Made by a program: the position numbers and the translations under genes. From positions 13,313,107 to 13,377,106 of the forward strand of contig CM043877.1 of NCBI GenBank assembly GCA_023846275.1: a DNA stretch of 64,000 nt, written 5' to 3'. Below, piece by piece: positions 24,801 to 39,800 of the stretch (the stretch's first letter is position 1; the number at the start of each line of letters is the position of its first letter). Below the pieces are notes generated by a model that was not told where the DNA came from, did no database searches, and saw only the letters and a list, made by a program, of their open reading frames with translations. This DNA comes from Vanilla planifolia (lineage: Eukaryota; Streptophyta; Magnoliopsida; Asparagales; Orchidaceae).

Positions 24801-27800
24801 TTTCTCAAGATAAGAGATTAGATAAATAGGCTTTAGGCTTTTGGAAAGCTTTCTCATAATCATTTATCCACAAAAACCTGAATTAAATAGTTGAGCTTAT
24901 CTATTCAACCAGCCAAATGTTGGATGTCTTGATGGGTCATTGGAGAAGGCAAGTTCACTAAATCTTGTACCTTGTTCGGATTTTCTTGAAGCCCTACTCT
25001 TGACGCCATGAAATCAAGAAACTTGCCAGAAGAGATGTCGAAGGAGCACTTTAAGGTTTCATCCTTATAATGAACTTCTTGTAGGTCTCAAAAAACTCTT
25101 TTAGTTTTTGCAAGTGAACCTTGAAAGTCTTGCTTTTTACCAAGAGATTGTCTATATTAGTCTCGATATTTTTACCACATTGGTTTTGAAAGATGTTGTC
25201 AATCATTCATTGGTAAGAAATGGTAGTATTTTTTAGGCCAAAAGACATAATTTTGTAGTAGAATGTGTCAAAATCTATTATAAAATAAGTCTTTTCTACA
25301 TCTTATTTGACCTTCATGATTGATGATATTTGGAGAAAGCATCCAATAAACTGAAGCAATTACATTCGATGAATAAATCCATGAGATCATCCATTCGAGG
25401 AAGAGGATAGGAGTCTTCTAGATTGGCGCAGTTAAGATCCAAGTAATCAACACACGTGCTACTTGTTATTAACCTTCACGAGAACTAAGTTAGTGAGCCA
25501 CTCTAGGTGTGACAATTGGTGAATAAACTTTGCCTCTAGCAACTTGGAAACCTGTTCCTTAATTGCAACTTGCTTCTTTGCACCCAAATCTTGCTTTTCT
25601 ACCACGCAACTGGGAGCTACAAGTTTTCATTAAGGAATTGTTTTGCAGTTGACCAGTAAATGCCAACAAATGAAAAGGCATCCAAGCAAAGATATCAAGT
25701 ACTTAGCCAAAGAATTTAGGGTGGTCAACCTTTCTGCCTCAAGACCCAAAAAGATATTTACATTTTTAGAGTTCCTAAACGGATCAAGTGGCAAAGCGAT
25801 ACAAGACGAGATAGAGTTCACTGAGGCCTTGTATAAAAGTTAAATTGTCAAGGGTCCACCCTCAAGAGAGCTCTTCATAGTGTTTAGGTATTATCAACTA
25901 GATTGCAGAAAATCCTCTTGTATTTGCACGACACCTATCGGAGAGTTGAAGTTAACACACAGGTGAGGTGTTTGAGATGGTAAGGTGAGGTGTTGAGACT
26001 ACCATCTCAAACCTATGCATCATTAATTGCCGCAAAATGGCATTATAAGAGGGAGAAACAACTACATCGGGGGCAAGATGATAGTACTTTTAAGTTTCTT
26101 CATGTCCCACGAGAAGCCTTTGGGTTGAACTTGTACTCCTACAGGAGGTGAGATTCCTTATCAAGATGATAAGGGTATCCTCAAGGGATGATGTGAGGTA
26201 GAGTCTACAGTGTCTTGACACCAAGTTGAGAGTAAAAAGGGACAATAGAATGAAAGCTAGTGATATTACACTGTAAGGCAATGGCAAAGTACCAATGGGA
26301 CAAAGCTATGGGTAGATATGTAGTGGAGGATTCGTGGAAGTGGAGGTGAGATGATGAGGTTTAGGTGTGGCTTAAGTGGCCTCAAGAGCCTCTTGACAAA
26401 AAGGGCAAGAGCCCTTGTGTTGGCTTATTTGGTGGAGCGATCATATCAGCATTTAGTTGCTCTATTAACAAAGTAAGAAGAGCAGAGAGGACCTTTGTGA
26501 AGCACTTTATTTATTGTCGAAATAAATGGAGGGGATTATTAAAAAGAGAGGGTTTGAAAGCTTCAAATGGTTGATGTTGTAGAGATGCATTGATTTTTGT
26601 TTCTTGTTAGACATGGTGATCAAGAGGTTTGTCCATTGAGAATAGAGTTCTACCTTCAATTTCTATTTCAATTTGTCTACTCATTCCAATGAACAATACC
26701 AAAAAAAGTTAATGTGAAAATTAATTGAAAGAGTTTTACAAAAGCTTAATTTAAAAATTTAGAGGGTGCAATTATAGAATAAGGAGAGAAAATGAACTGG
26801 ATCAGCACAAATTGATGACAACTAAGAAAAGACAAGAAAACAGAATGTAACTAAAACCCTAGGGTCATTCCTATAATTGACAGAACAAGACATGTCTTGA
26901 TTTTCTCTTTTTGAAAGTGGAAAAGTTAATAGACATTACTTTGAACATGGCTTAAACGCCTAGAACATGTGAGTGCATCAGGGGAATTACCATTATTTCA
27001 TTAATTGTGGTTTAACTATCTGAGATATTTGTGTATAAGGGGGAGTTACTACCATTGCCAATAGACTCCAAAAGTCAAATTGATGAATGTTTAGAAGTTG
27101 CAGGTAAAATGTGTAGGAGTCTGAAAGAGAGTCCTTATAGTGTTAACCAAGAACAACTTGGAGTCAAATGCCTTGACTCTAATGGTTGGGTTTTGAGGAT
27201 TTGTCCTCGAGCACTTGGGTCTTGAAGGTTTATCCTCGAGCGCCTAGGATTTGAGGGTTTGCCTTAAGCACCGAGGTCTCAAGATCCTAGCATAAAGCAA
27301 TTTTTCACATATGCTTGCCATACAGCTGCTTTCTAGATTGACGACCAATATTAAATGGTGAATTCCTGAAAACATAAGTGTGAAACAGGGCTATGAAAAT
27401 TGTCTGCACACAACCACAACTCCAGTTCAAAGACATGAAAAAGGAAAGAAATAAATGAAAACTTTGTATAATATCATATAAAACAAACATTTGAAAGGCA
27501 ACATACAAAACTTGATAGATCATCGAAATGCATGGATATCAAGCCTTGCATCGATGAATACCATATAAAATTTCTTGCATTGAGTTATTTGCTGGCAGAT
27601 CACATAAGAAACCAAAATACTCAACTAAAAGGATGGAACTATTACATCGCATTCACTGCCCAATAAGTTACATAAAGCAACTTGTACATACCTTTATATA
27701 AGACAAGGACTTGTGGACATGATCTCAAGTATAATAAAATACAACACTTAACCTATGAGATGAGGCTAATAAACATAGTTAAATTGAACATTAACTTGAA

Positions 27801-30800
27801 GATTCAAGATACATAATACAATGTATAGTATAGTGTATTCCATCAATTTTAATATCACTTGGCCCTCTTAAAATACTATTATGAATTTCAAAAAAAAAAA
27901 AAAACAAGCTAAGGCTAGGAAAACTATATTAAAAAAGTGGCACAAGTTTGTGCCATGGAGAGGTGAGTTATTGAAATTGATATTTTTAGAATGAGTAAAC
28001 AGGATAGAAAATAGATATAACACCAATTGAAGATAATAAAAATTGACTTAGACAATATGAATATATTTAAAATAATAGATCTTAAAAAAAACTATTAGTG
28101 AATAAAGTATAATAATATCAAAAGATTCATCTACCCACACTTGGTAGAAATATGACTTGTTATTAATATTATTACTAATAACTCAAAACAAGACCTGTAA
28201 GAATATGTGAGAAAGTAAAATTCAAAATTATTCTTAAAATTTTAATAATCTTTACTAGATAATCTCATCAACATCTATAAAATAAGTCTTCTTGAATATG
28301 TTTGATGTGCATAAGTATTAAAAACCTTTATTTTTGGAGCGTTTTGAGAACCAAAACACAAACTAGGCATTCAACTTACTCCAAATGAAAAAAAATAAGG
28401 CAGTTTTCTCTAACAAGCAAGTTATTGCCACTATAAGCATTAGCTATCCAGCTAACATGGCTTAAAATGGTAGCACATTAGACAAGGATGAACTATGGCT
28501 TTGATCCATACTGTATTTAAACCAAGTTGAACTACAAATTCCATCAACACAGAAAAGGATTCAATTCAAACTTTTTAAACAATATTTAATAATAGAACAA
28601 TTTATGCAAATAATCCAAATACAGCAGCTTAAAAGGCATTCTTTTGTACATTCTGAATTCAGATGTGACAGGCATGCCATGCATAATCCCAAGCCACAGC
28701 AAACTGAACATATTAAACCAATTGAGAACATATATACAAGAAAATATATGAACTACCTACCAATTAAAACAAGTAGGTGATACATTTCATTTAAAAGATA
28801 AATTTAATGTATTAGCATCTAGGAGGAGAAAAGTAGCAAATCATTACTCAAATTTATTAACTACAATTACTGGCATTTGTGTATAAGTTTATGAGCTTGC
28901 TTTCACATTGTGGAAAATGTCTTCTGGTCACCATTTTGGGATTGACAACTTATCTAATCAGTGACTTTGGAACTGAACATTCTTAAAATAGATACTATCA
29001 AATTGGGTGAATTAAAGAATAAATAAATGTTTATTGGCCTTCTAGTCTTCTTTCTACTTTCAAGTCCTCTGAATAGGATAAACACACCTCCGTGGACACC
29101 TTTGCATCGAATTAGAATTAGGCTCTAGAATGTGTATTAACCTAATGGGAGATTTTACCATTAAAAAGACCATTTTCTTCCAATAGCTGAATTCTCAATC
29201 CATGATAATGATAAAATCTTCATGCATAAAGCATATTTGTTAATATTGTCAACATACTCCCCCTATAAATCAAGCTTATCAAGTTGAAAACAAGAGAAAA
29301 TATTTTGGCTCCGCTAGGTTTATGAAAATAACATAGATGTTTTACCTAATATAAAATTTTATAAATTCTACATGCTTGCCAATTGAACTGCACATAGAAA
29401 TGACAAAAATTATGCATGAGTATTGCAACAACAAACCTCTGGAATTGGTTCTTGAAGAACAGATTCAACAGCAACTATCATAGCATTGACAAAATCATCA
29501 CCTCCTGTTCCTATAGCTGTAAACCCTCTAACAGTAGGATACGAGTTGACCTGCAAAACCAACAAGGTGGAAGAGGAAGCAACGAGTCTTCAGTATCCAT
29601 ATATTAAAAGTTGACAACAATGTTGACCATAGGCCATGACAAGAAACATGTCCAAAATCTAAAATCAAGGAGTGTTAAACTAATTAAGTGTTGTTAATTG
29701 AACAAAACCAACGTTTGAGCTTAAAGGGCATCATGGTGCTGTGAAATTTTGTAGCATGCATAAGGCCAGGTCAAACAAAATAATTTATTATACAAAGAAC
29801 TGCCATGCATCTTGTAAGAGAATGTTTTCACAAACCATATATTTGCTCACCAAGTTGTAAGACAACAATATTCATAATTATGTCAAGACTCTATTTCGCA
29901 TGTCTAAGTAAAACAATAACAATAACAAACCTTAATTCCACTAATTAGGGTCAACTACACTTATCCTCCTATGCTTTAACAAATCTTTCTCAATATTCAA
30001 GCAAGTCAAGTCATTTACAATTGTCTCCTATCATAAGTTTTGTTTTTCTTGTTTGCAGGAGAAAATTCCAATATCTAATCTCTCTTAAGCTTATCCTCAA
30101 TCAATATTACATTAGCATTGTCTCTTATGCACTAACTGCTAATCATATTCATTCAAATATAATCACTCATCCAACTCAACATCATCTCTAAAATACATAA
30201 TATATTTAAACTTTACAAACCAATATTTAATATAATATAACATTATTGACCCTCCTATAAATCTATAAAGAATTCATATAGCATTTGGTGGAGGAAATAA
30301 GAATAGAGATCAAATAGACACCAAAGAAAACTAGAAATTCTTGTTTCTCTAATAATAGTTCAAAATTGGAATTCATCTCCTCCAAGAACAAAGATAGGAT
30401 CAAAAGAGGGAGAAAAAGAGGAATATGCCAAAGTGAACATAACTTAGAATTGGCTAAAATACAAGACATCTAAACAAGGACCAAGATCCAAAGATCAAAT
30501 TTGGAATAGTACCATCTCAATTCATTTTATAGATAAAACTAATCAATATGACTCCAATTTGTGATGCTAAGCTCCACACAACAAACACCATGTAAATGAT
30601 AATTATTCCTAGTAAAATAGAAGTTGCAAAAACAATCATAAGCTCTTACTTCCATATATTTATGAGTTCATTTGGTAAGAGTTGGTCAGGCATGATAGAA
30701 AAACACTGTTTTGTAAGCCTTTTAATGGACTAAGTTCAAGTTTGTGTCTTCAAGGCTAGAATTTGATTAATTTATTTTTCGATTGAATGAGAAATCAAGT

Positions 30801-33800
30801 TGGGTCAAGATTGACCAAGATCCCATCCATAACTAGATATTGATATTACATAGCTTTATTTTAAGATAAAAAAGCAAATCAAAAATAATAAATATATAGA
30901 TATTAAATTTATTTTAGTTCAAAAATTCAATTATTTGCTTATTAGTTATAATTGGGATAAACAAATATGGCTGATGTTTAACAAACGATATTCAATATTA
31001 GTTATATAATTATTAATGTCAAGCTAAGTTGCCCTCTATCAAAAGTCAACCCACCAAATATAAATGGGTGGGGAAATCAATCAAGTTAAATTAAGTAGTT
31101 AGAAAAAAAATCCATGTAGATGGATCATTTAGGTTAGATTTCAAATCAAATCAGGTCATAATATGACTTATTAACAAACCTAATATGTTAAGCACACCAC
31201 ATGGCATGTCAAAATTAAATAAAAAAATACTAATACTTTGCAAACATGATTGACAGTTTATGAACATAACTAGAAACTTGGCAAGCACAATTGGACACTC
31301 CATGGATACGTCTAAAGACTTAGCATAATTGGTTGGAAGGTTGAACACTTTGTAGACATGGTTGAAAAGTTCATGAACACGACTGGATACTTCATGGACA
31401 TGACTAGATACTTTGTAAACATAGTTGCACATTGTGGATAAGACTAAACACTTGCATGAACACAATTAATACTTGAGGCAAGATATGAATTTATTCTCCA
31501 TCTATGTCTTATCCCTCCTAGCATCAAATATTTCCTTAAACTTATATCAAATGCCAATCCCTTCCTCTGAGGGCAATCAAACTTCCACCTCTAGTACCTA
31601 AGCCTCCTTCTCCAAAAAGATCTTTGTATTCATTACTTCTTTGCAGTTGGAGATGACCACACTAAGCTACAAGTAGAAAGAGGAACCAGAGGAAGAGTAC
31701 CCATTTGAACTACGAAGGCATGACCTAATGAATACCATATATATTTTTAGTAGCTTTTTATTAGTCATTTGTATGATGTAGTAAGTTTTTTTATTTCTTT
31801 TTTATTAGATATTATGTTTATGTGATGGATTGGAGGGAGGAGGTGAGGTATACTTGAATTCAAATTTTGAATGTGCATAAATTTTTGTGATTAAATAATG
31901 ATTATTCCTAAATAGAGATTTGTTTCCTTTATCAATTGACCAATCACAATAATGGGATGTGAATGACTGATATACTAAATGTCTCTTGCTTGATAAGGCA
32001 AACGTCAAATCATCTACAACAAGATGATAGCAATCGTGAACAGATTCTACGCCCCTTGATCAAACGAACCATTGGATGTTCGATTACTTATTTTTTATTG
32101 TCCAATCAACACGGTCCAAAATTCTGCATATCACTATTTCATCAGCATAGAAGTTGTTGATGATGCTTTACATTGCTATCTTATAAATAGGACCTATGGG
32201 TTGTAAACATTTGAAATTGATTCATGCAAAGGTTTAGTTGCCTCCATAGAATGTCTTTTCATTTTATTGTGACGATCATTAACTATAAAATCCTACGTGA
32301 AACTCTTGGCGAGGTCCCTGTATGAGACAAGTTAAGTAATCTCTTACATATCTCTTTATTTATTTTATAACTCATTTGTGTTCTTTGTGATTTTCTTGAA
32401 GACTCCTACATTGATTTAATTGCTCGTGAGGAACAATGATTTTGTGGATTTTGATTTGTTCAACTCTATGAACTTAGATCTAATGGACTCTAAACAAAAA
32501 TGTGACCTCACTACAAATTCTTTTGTGGTTTTGAATGCTTTCCTTGATGAATTGACCAAACCTCATTGGTTTCTTATGAATGTTGGTCGTTATCTTGTTT
32601 TTAGCAAAAGTTCTATAGTTCTTACAAAACAAGAACTGTGTTTAGATAAAACTTCTACTTTGTTTGCATTCAAACTTAAACTTTCGAAGTTTATAAAATC
32701 AATCTAGGTACAAAGGGTGTGGCGATTAGCAGACTCCATTGTTTCATCTTGTATCAAATATTTAGTATTAGAGTTACAATTTTCAAGAATTCATGCACAA
32801 CATTGATTTAGGAAAAATTTATTTGCATAATACACTTGGATTTCGATGCTAAAAAGGCATAAAGAATTATTCCAGGTAACAAACATAACCTAACATGGTT
32901 GCATCTAATTCTAGTGAGGACAGATTAGTGACAAAGAAATTGATGATATTTAAGGGGGATGTCAAAGCATAGTTAGAAGAGTTTAGGGAAGAATTTAACC
33001 AAATTTTTTAGATTGTTAACCCAAGTCATAATGGCTCATCCAACTGAACAAATTCATCTTTGTCTGCTGCCACCGAGAGGTTATTTGAATGATGGACCTA
33101 GAACGCATGGAGGTAAGCACATTTAATTAAGTGTAGACATAACTAGAAAAGTAAAAAACCAACGTTTTAGAATGTTAAATGCTAACAATTTAGAGATTGA
33201 TTAATGGAGACATGAAACATTAATTTGATATGAAATTTCATATGAGTGCCGAATAAGGTTAGCCAAGATGAAGTTAGCGAGTAAGGCAAGAGTATTCTAG
33301 CTAGGAAAAGTGCATCACATGGTTAGATTAAGACTTTAGCTTGTGACTTCCTAAGATGAGATTACCACAATTTTGAAAGCCTAATATATCCCTATCTATC
33401 TTATGGATTGAATGTTAGATGAGTTAACCACATTAAAGGGGCAAAGTCTTTCTTTGAATACACAGGTAAGCTCTTGACATACTATTTCATTATGAGGTTT
33501 ATAAAGAGCATATCACTTTATCTAGGTTTCAAAAAGGCTTAAACAAGAGATTTAGAAGATAATATATATGTACATATATATTGATCTAAATCAAACTTTT
33601 ACTATAACTGAAAATATTATCACTCATTTGAAATCAATGCCTCACATAGAGTGAGTAAAACAAGTGGCAAGAAAGTTAAAAAAAAACAAAAGTAGACATG
33701 AAAAATGGCTACAAGAATTAAAAGTTTTTTTGTCACAATTTAGATGTTAGACTAGTGGTCAGTTAATACATATTTTCCAAAAATATCTTATGAATAAAAG

Positions 33801-36800
33801 AAATTAAAAGAAACACATCATGAGGATAATTTTGAGTTTAAGGCTACATTGAAAAATGAAGACGCTAATTAATTTCTCGAGAGAATGACTATAATGATTA
33901 TAAGGATGCTCCTAATATGCTTGTTATGAGGTGTATCTTGATCGAACCCCAACCTACAAAGAATTGCAATAATACAACATTTTCACTCATCCTATAAGTT
34001 GGCCATAGATGAAGATAGCAACATGAATATAGCGTCTAAAGCCATGTTTTCTAAATGAACACGAAGCCTATATCATGCCCCTAATCATATTAAGTAGTCT
34101 AAGTAGATGAAAAATGTCAATAAACCAAAGATGTCAAGTTCCATTCACCATGGGTTCATACTTAGAGAGTTTTGGTTGGTGCTCCATCAAGATGTTTGTC
34201 ATATATTGTCCAGGTTTTCCTTGGTTGTATGACTACGATGTTACTCATAATAATGAAGCCGACACCTATATCTTAAGGAAGAACGAAAAAAAAGGTGATC
34301 ACATCCTGTTAAACCTAAAAATAGTTCTAGTATCACATCAACAAAATCTCATTTATTTGTAGAAAAGAAAAAAAAAATTGTAATATCCTGAATTAGAAAG
34401 AATTTGAGAATAAAAGTTCCAACAGTAGCATTTCTGAATTCTTTGGTATTGTTACAGGCCTCAGAGCGTTGAAGAATTAGTTTTTGTGCATCAAAGGTTT
34501 AAGAATTTGCTAGAAGAAGATAAGGACATACTTCTTGATGACTTTCAAACTCAATTACTACCTATCAAAGTATTTAACATACTAGACTTGCTTCCTGGTT
34601 TATCATTACCGAATTGAATAGATTATAGAATGAACCCTAAAGAAGACCCAAAGTTTTAGAGGCAAATCCAAAATCATTGGGAAAAGATTTTATTAGTGAT
34701 AGATTAAGTCTATGTGCTATTCCACCATTATTGGTGTATGAGAAAGACGAAACTTAGAGGAAGCATAAAAATAATAAAGCAATAAATAACTATAAAATAT
34801 TGTCTCCCTATTCTTAGGTTGAATTTTAGATTGGACATAAAGTGTGGAACTATTAATATTCCCTAACATAGATTTGTAGAGTAACTAGTATTAAATTAGA
34901 ATCAGAGAAGAGAACAAGTAGAAGATGACTTTTAAATTCTAAGAAGAGATACATGAGTTCTTAACCATACCATTTGATCTTTAAAATGCTCATAGTGCTT
35001 TTGCCAAGATGACTAATGCTTTTAGACCTTAATTGAAAGATCTCAAGCAAGAAACCCATCTCAACAAATTCTGTGATTCCAAAGGAATCAAAATGAGCTA
35101 GGAAAATAGCACCAAAATGGGCATTGAAATCATAGCCATCAAACAAGGGCAAAGGTCCTACATCCATAACTCAAGGTGTAGCATTTGGGTGACAACTTTC
35201 CAAGATCTATCATGCCACACCACATATTGAACTTCTTTGTTGCATAAGTGTCAAAAGACATTATCAAAGCCCAAATCTATGACTCTATAGCTTGCCATAT
35301 GACCCAATGTCAATGAAGCATGTTAACCAACCACAAAAAAGGAACCTACCACCCATGCAAGCTTTTGAGTAATGCATTTTAAAATTTTACAATACGCTCC
35401 ACCTTTGTACTTGTCAGCACAACAATGTCCGCATAGAGAAAAGGCTAATCAACCAAAATGAGCTATAAATTACCCAATGTTACAAGCCGAGTCATGGATT
35501 TCTCTAAAAGATCAACCATAACCTATAAATATAACAAAAAGCAAAGTAAAAAAATAATCTTTCTAGAGAATCACATCAAAAGTCGGGTGACGACATGACC
35601 ATTTCCCACCTAAAGTCCAAAAAGTTTGCCTCGCAAGTGTAAAAATCCATCAGACGATTAGCAGATCTGAGTACATGTGAAATATAGATAATTGATAAAC
35701 GAGCCATTGATATATTTCAATTGATCATTCTGAAGTAAAAGTATTGTGAAGAAGGCCATGAAAAAAATTGGCCACAACAACAAAAGTTTCAATCACAAAC
35801 CACACAACAAAGCAATCTCTGTCAAGAAAACAGCCAAGGATGCATCCCCAAAGAGTCACATGGAACTCTACACACAAGGGCAAGAACGTGACAATGTGAA
35901 TCCACCAAGTAGCAACATATTGAGCAAAAACATTACGAACAGTCACGATCACACCAACATGACCCTCACTAGAAACCAACCTGTCAAAATTAAACTTGAT
36001 CCAACCTAAGGGTAGAGGACATGATTGGGAGAGGGAGGGACAATGGGGCCTAGAGGGTGAGAGAGGTCCCAGTATTCCAAGCTAGTGGGACAGGTTATAA
36101 GAGAGATAATTGAGTAGATTTGAGCTATATAAGTTGATGATGGAACATGGTGTTTTGTTCTAGTAAAAGACCATAGATCTAAGAAAAGTCATAGGGCACA
36201 AGTAATACTTCCACAAAGCAACCTGTATGTCAAACAAAGGGAAGATTTTTCGACCATCGTCTGATGAAGCAAACATAAATAAGCTAAAAATACCCACAAA
36301 ACAATAGCACAAATAAAAAATGCATGCTCTATGGTTTCCAACCTATGACACCCCTAAGGAGAGAAATTGTTATAAAGTAATATTCCACTTATAAAAATAT
36401 TCAAATGTAAGAACCTTGTTATGACGCTCCACAAGAAGGCACAAATTCTAAATTGTTTTTTAACTTTCCAAGCCTAGGTGGCAAAACCTCCATCAACACT
36501 AACAAGGCTATTATATAACAGAGCTATGCAATAATAAAGGCGTTTGAAAGCCATCAGACTAGGTTGTCAAAGCAAGGTGGGTTACAATCCAAAAGGGAGA
36601 CTTTTCAACTAGATAGCTATTAAAAAACAAAGGTAAATCATCAAGTTTCCAATTCCCCATACCATCTAAAAGAGAAGCTGTATACGATCATCAGGGAGTG
36701 TCGAGGTTGCTGAAGCTAGGCTATCAATTGAAGGCATCAATTCCCACACTAGCAATCCTTGCTGAAGTAAATTCACCTCTCGTCCCAACTTTCCAAATAG

Positions 36801-39800
36801 TATTGTCAATGAAAGTACACTCTCCTTCAACAAATAAGTTTTTAGATAAATAAATTACCCTCTTGGAAAGACACATCTAAACCTCTATGTCTAGTCGTTA
36901 AGCACTTAGCCCAAAGAAAATGATTCAACAAGGAATTGGGTTAAGAGTTTGACCATTAGATTGTTTCACTAATTCCTTAATTAGTAAATACCAAGATAGC
37001 CATGGGTTTTGGAGCTACAAATGGTCTCTCTTCCCCCAAACAAATGGTATGAATTAGCCTCTTGATAGTGTCAAAAACATTAAAAAGGACTAGAAAATAG
37101 GGTATAAAGCACTCTAGTAAGAAGGTTAAGCATTGCTAATTAGCACAATTCTTCTAGCAAAGTTAAAGAGCTTTGCCCTCTCCCTCTGCAACGCAATACC
37201 CATTTGGACAATAGAGATAATGTGCTAGAAGTCATCATAGATTGGTTGATTCCTTAAGAAAGGGATCCATAAAAACCTAACGTCTGCTCGACTTTTAAAA
37301 AGCTATTTATTGTCCAACATTCCCGTACGCTTAGAGGATATTATCTTGTTGAAGAAAATCAAACGTTTCTCCTTGTTGAAGTATAATCAAACCAGGAAAC
37401 ATCATTAACAAAGAGAAAATAAGTGACGATGGGGACACTATAGAAGATGTGGATTCCCTCTATTGCTCTTTCCTCCAAAAGATGTTGGATAAGGAGGGCG
37501 AGCTTCAAGCTCAAGATAAGGAGAGAAAAGACAACGAACATTCCTCGAGACCCAACAACCCCAAATATCCCATCCATCCTAGCTTCATTAACACAAATTA
37601 ATGAGGATTAAAAATACAATTAGAGATTCAAGAGCAACATCAGAAACTGATGTGTTAGAGTATGATCAATGGGAAAGGTAAACTAACTCTATCATAGGCT
37701 TATTCTATATTCACTTTAAGGGATATTAATTCAGTTGATGAAAATAGTTTTCAAACAATAAAAGATTTCCTATGCAAACATGCAATTATTAGCAATGAAG
37801 CTTCTATGGATGAAAGCTCTTTGCTTAGATTGATTAACAAACCAAGGCAACTCTTCATCTTATTAACCAAGACTTTGGTAATGATTTTGTATACTATAAT
37901 ATAAGGGACAAAATTAGCTCACCCTCCTAACCCCATCCACTTTGGAATGAGGGCAACAATCATGTCATGCCATTGTTGGGGCATCTTAGCATGGTCAAAG
38001 AAATGCCTTACTATAACAATAAAATCTCTTAAAGCAATGTCTCAATATCTTTTTTAAATAAAGTGGTTATACCATCAATACCAAGCACACAACATGGGGC
38101 AAGGGATCAAGTTGTGATGATAATTTTGTGATTAGAAATTAGCTCACAAAAATCACATGCCTAATCTTCCAATATGACACTTTGAGTCGAGGAAATTGGA
38201 AGCGCAAAGGTAGGTTAGGAGGCTCCTAACCCCCATTTTGCTTCCAGAAATCCAAAATAGCATCATGTATATTTGCACCGACAGCACAAAGCAATCCTTA
38301 ACCTTCAAATGGACAATTGATTAATGTGCTTAAAGGATATACAGCCTTGTGAAAGTTCCTATCTTCTATTGCAAGCCACCGCACCTTCGTCTACTAACAC
38401 CACCAATTCACCAACGAGCCATCAACTAGCCACCGTCAGTTACAAGCAAATAGAGCTCTTCATGTTCATCACACGAAAGACCTTGGTCATTGTATGCTTT
38501 CTGTTAGAAGGTATCAACTTGATCTTTAAGGCAAGAACAAAACAAGGCAGATTGCTAAGGCCCATCTTCCTCCAAGAGTGGAGCTACTAGAGCATCCAGA
38601 TGCCCTCATGGTTGAAGGTGAGAGATTGCTAAGGCCCGTCTTGCTCCAAGAGTGGAGCTATTAGAGCATCCGGATGCACTCATGGTTGAAGGTGGAAGAG
38701 GACCCACTAGTTGCGATGAACCAAGAGTTAAGGATGATATCTCTAGCTATGGTGAAGGAAAACCAAATATATTCGAACTTGAGGTGGTGGACAGTTGTTA
38801 CAAAAAAGAAGCCAACAAGCTAGAGGAAAAGAGGGCAATAATCAAACCCAATAAGTATTCGAGATATTTCAGTAAGCAATCCAAGTTTATGAAAATCTTA
38901 TCAAGATAGGACCAAAATTCTAGCATTACCCTTTGTTTGTTGCAAAAGATGAACCAAATGCTATCAGAAGAGAGGCTACAAAAGTTCGAAGAGGAGACGA
39001 AGCTAGAAAAATCCTCTTCTACGTAAGCCAAAAACAAAGGCCTTACCAACCAAATGCTTAGATTGGGACATAATGCAATTGAAATCCCCCTAACAATAAC
39101 CAAGTGGTGGCCCATGAGAATAAGGACAAAATTAGACCAAATGAATCAATGAACATGGGGGTCATTGTTCGCATAAATGCTAAAAACAATTAAAGGGGAC
39201 CTCGAATAATGCATGATCTCAACAATAATGGCTTGCTTGGACTTCAGGATAATAAGCCTTCAATACCTGAAGTCGGCTTTTCCTATAGTTGTAATATGTT
39301 AACTTGTGGATTTTATTTCACAATGTCGATAATATCAATCTCCAACTTTGTAAAGCAAGTAGGTTTGTCGCAAGTGTTATGATCGACTCACAATAGATGC
39401 ATAACGTCTAACTTGGGACTTTATCATCTGAGTTTCAAAGGTCTCAAATTGACCATCACTTCCAAAAACCCTGATTTACTTCCTAATGCTATTTTTAGGC
39501 CCATGCTTTCATAGGCATCACCTCATTAAATGCCAATGTAGAATTCAAAATAGTATCCATGCATTCAAGAAAATCTATTGATTGACATGATAACTAGCAC
39601 ACTCCATAAGCATGATAATGCAGAACGTGTTGGTGAGCAAAGTACAAAAAAATTAAAGATTTCTTTTAAGAGCTAGAATGACTAGCAAATGGAAGAATCT
39701 GTCTATAGAAAGAAACCTTCAGATTTGTTAACAGCCACCTATGACTTCATTGATATGTGCAGCATGCAGAAATAAAAGCAACATAGAGAAGAAACAAGGA

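Noticed and set aside
31151-31465. 104-residue Cys/Val/His-rich minus-strand frame
   Set aside because: It is kept open by the 21-bp period of a minisatellite. No domain was recognised.
31236-31475. CRISPR-like array
   Set aside because: The units are contiguous 21-mers with no spacers, in a plant nuclear context. It is a minisatellite.
38324-38590. Plus-strand Thr/Ser-rich frames at 38,324-38,590 and 60,013-60,339
   Set aside because: They are antisense to LINE reverse transcriptase sequence and are duplicated with it. The two agree because the DNA is duplicated, not because the protein is selected.
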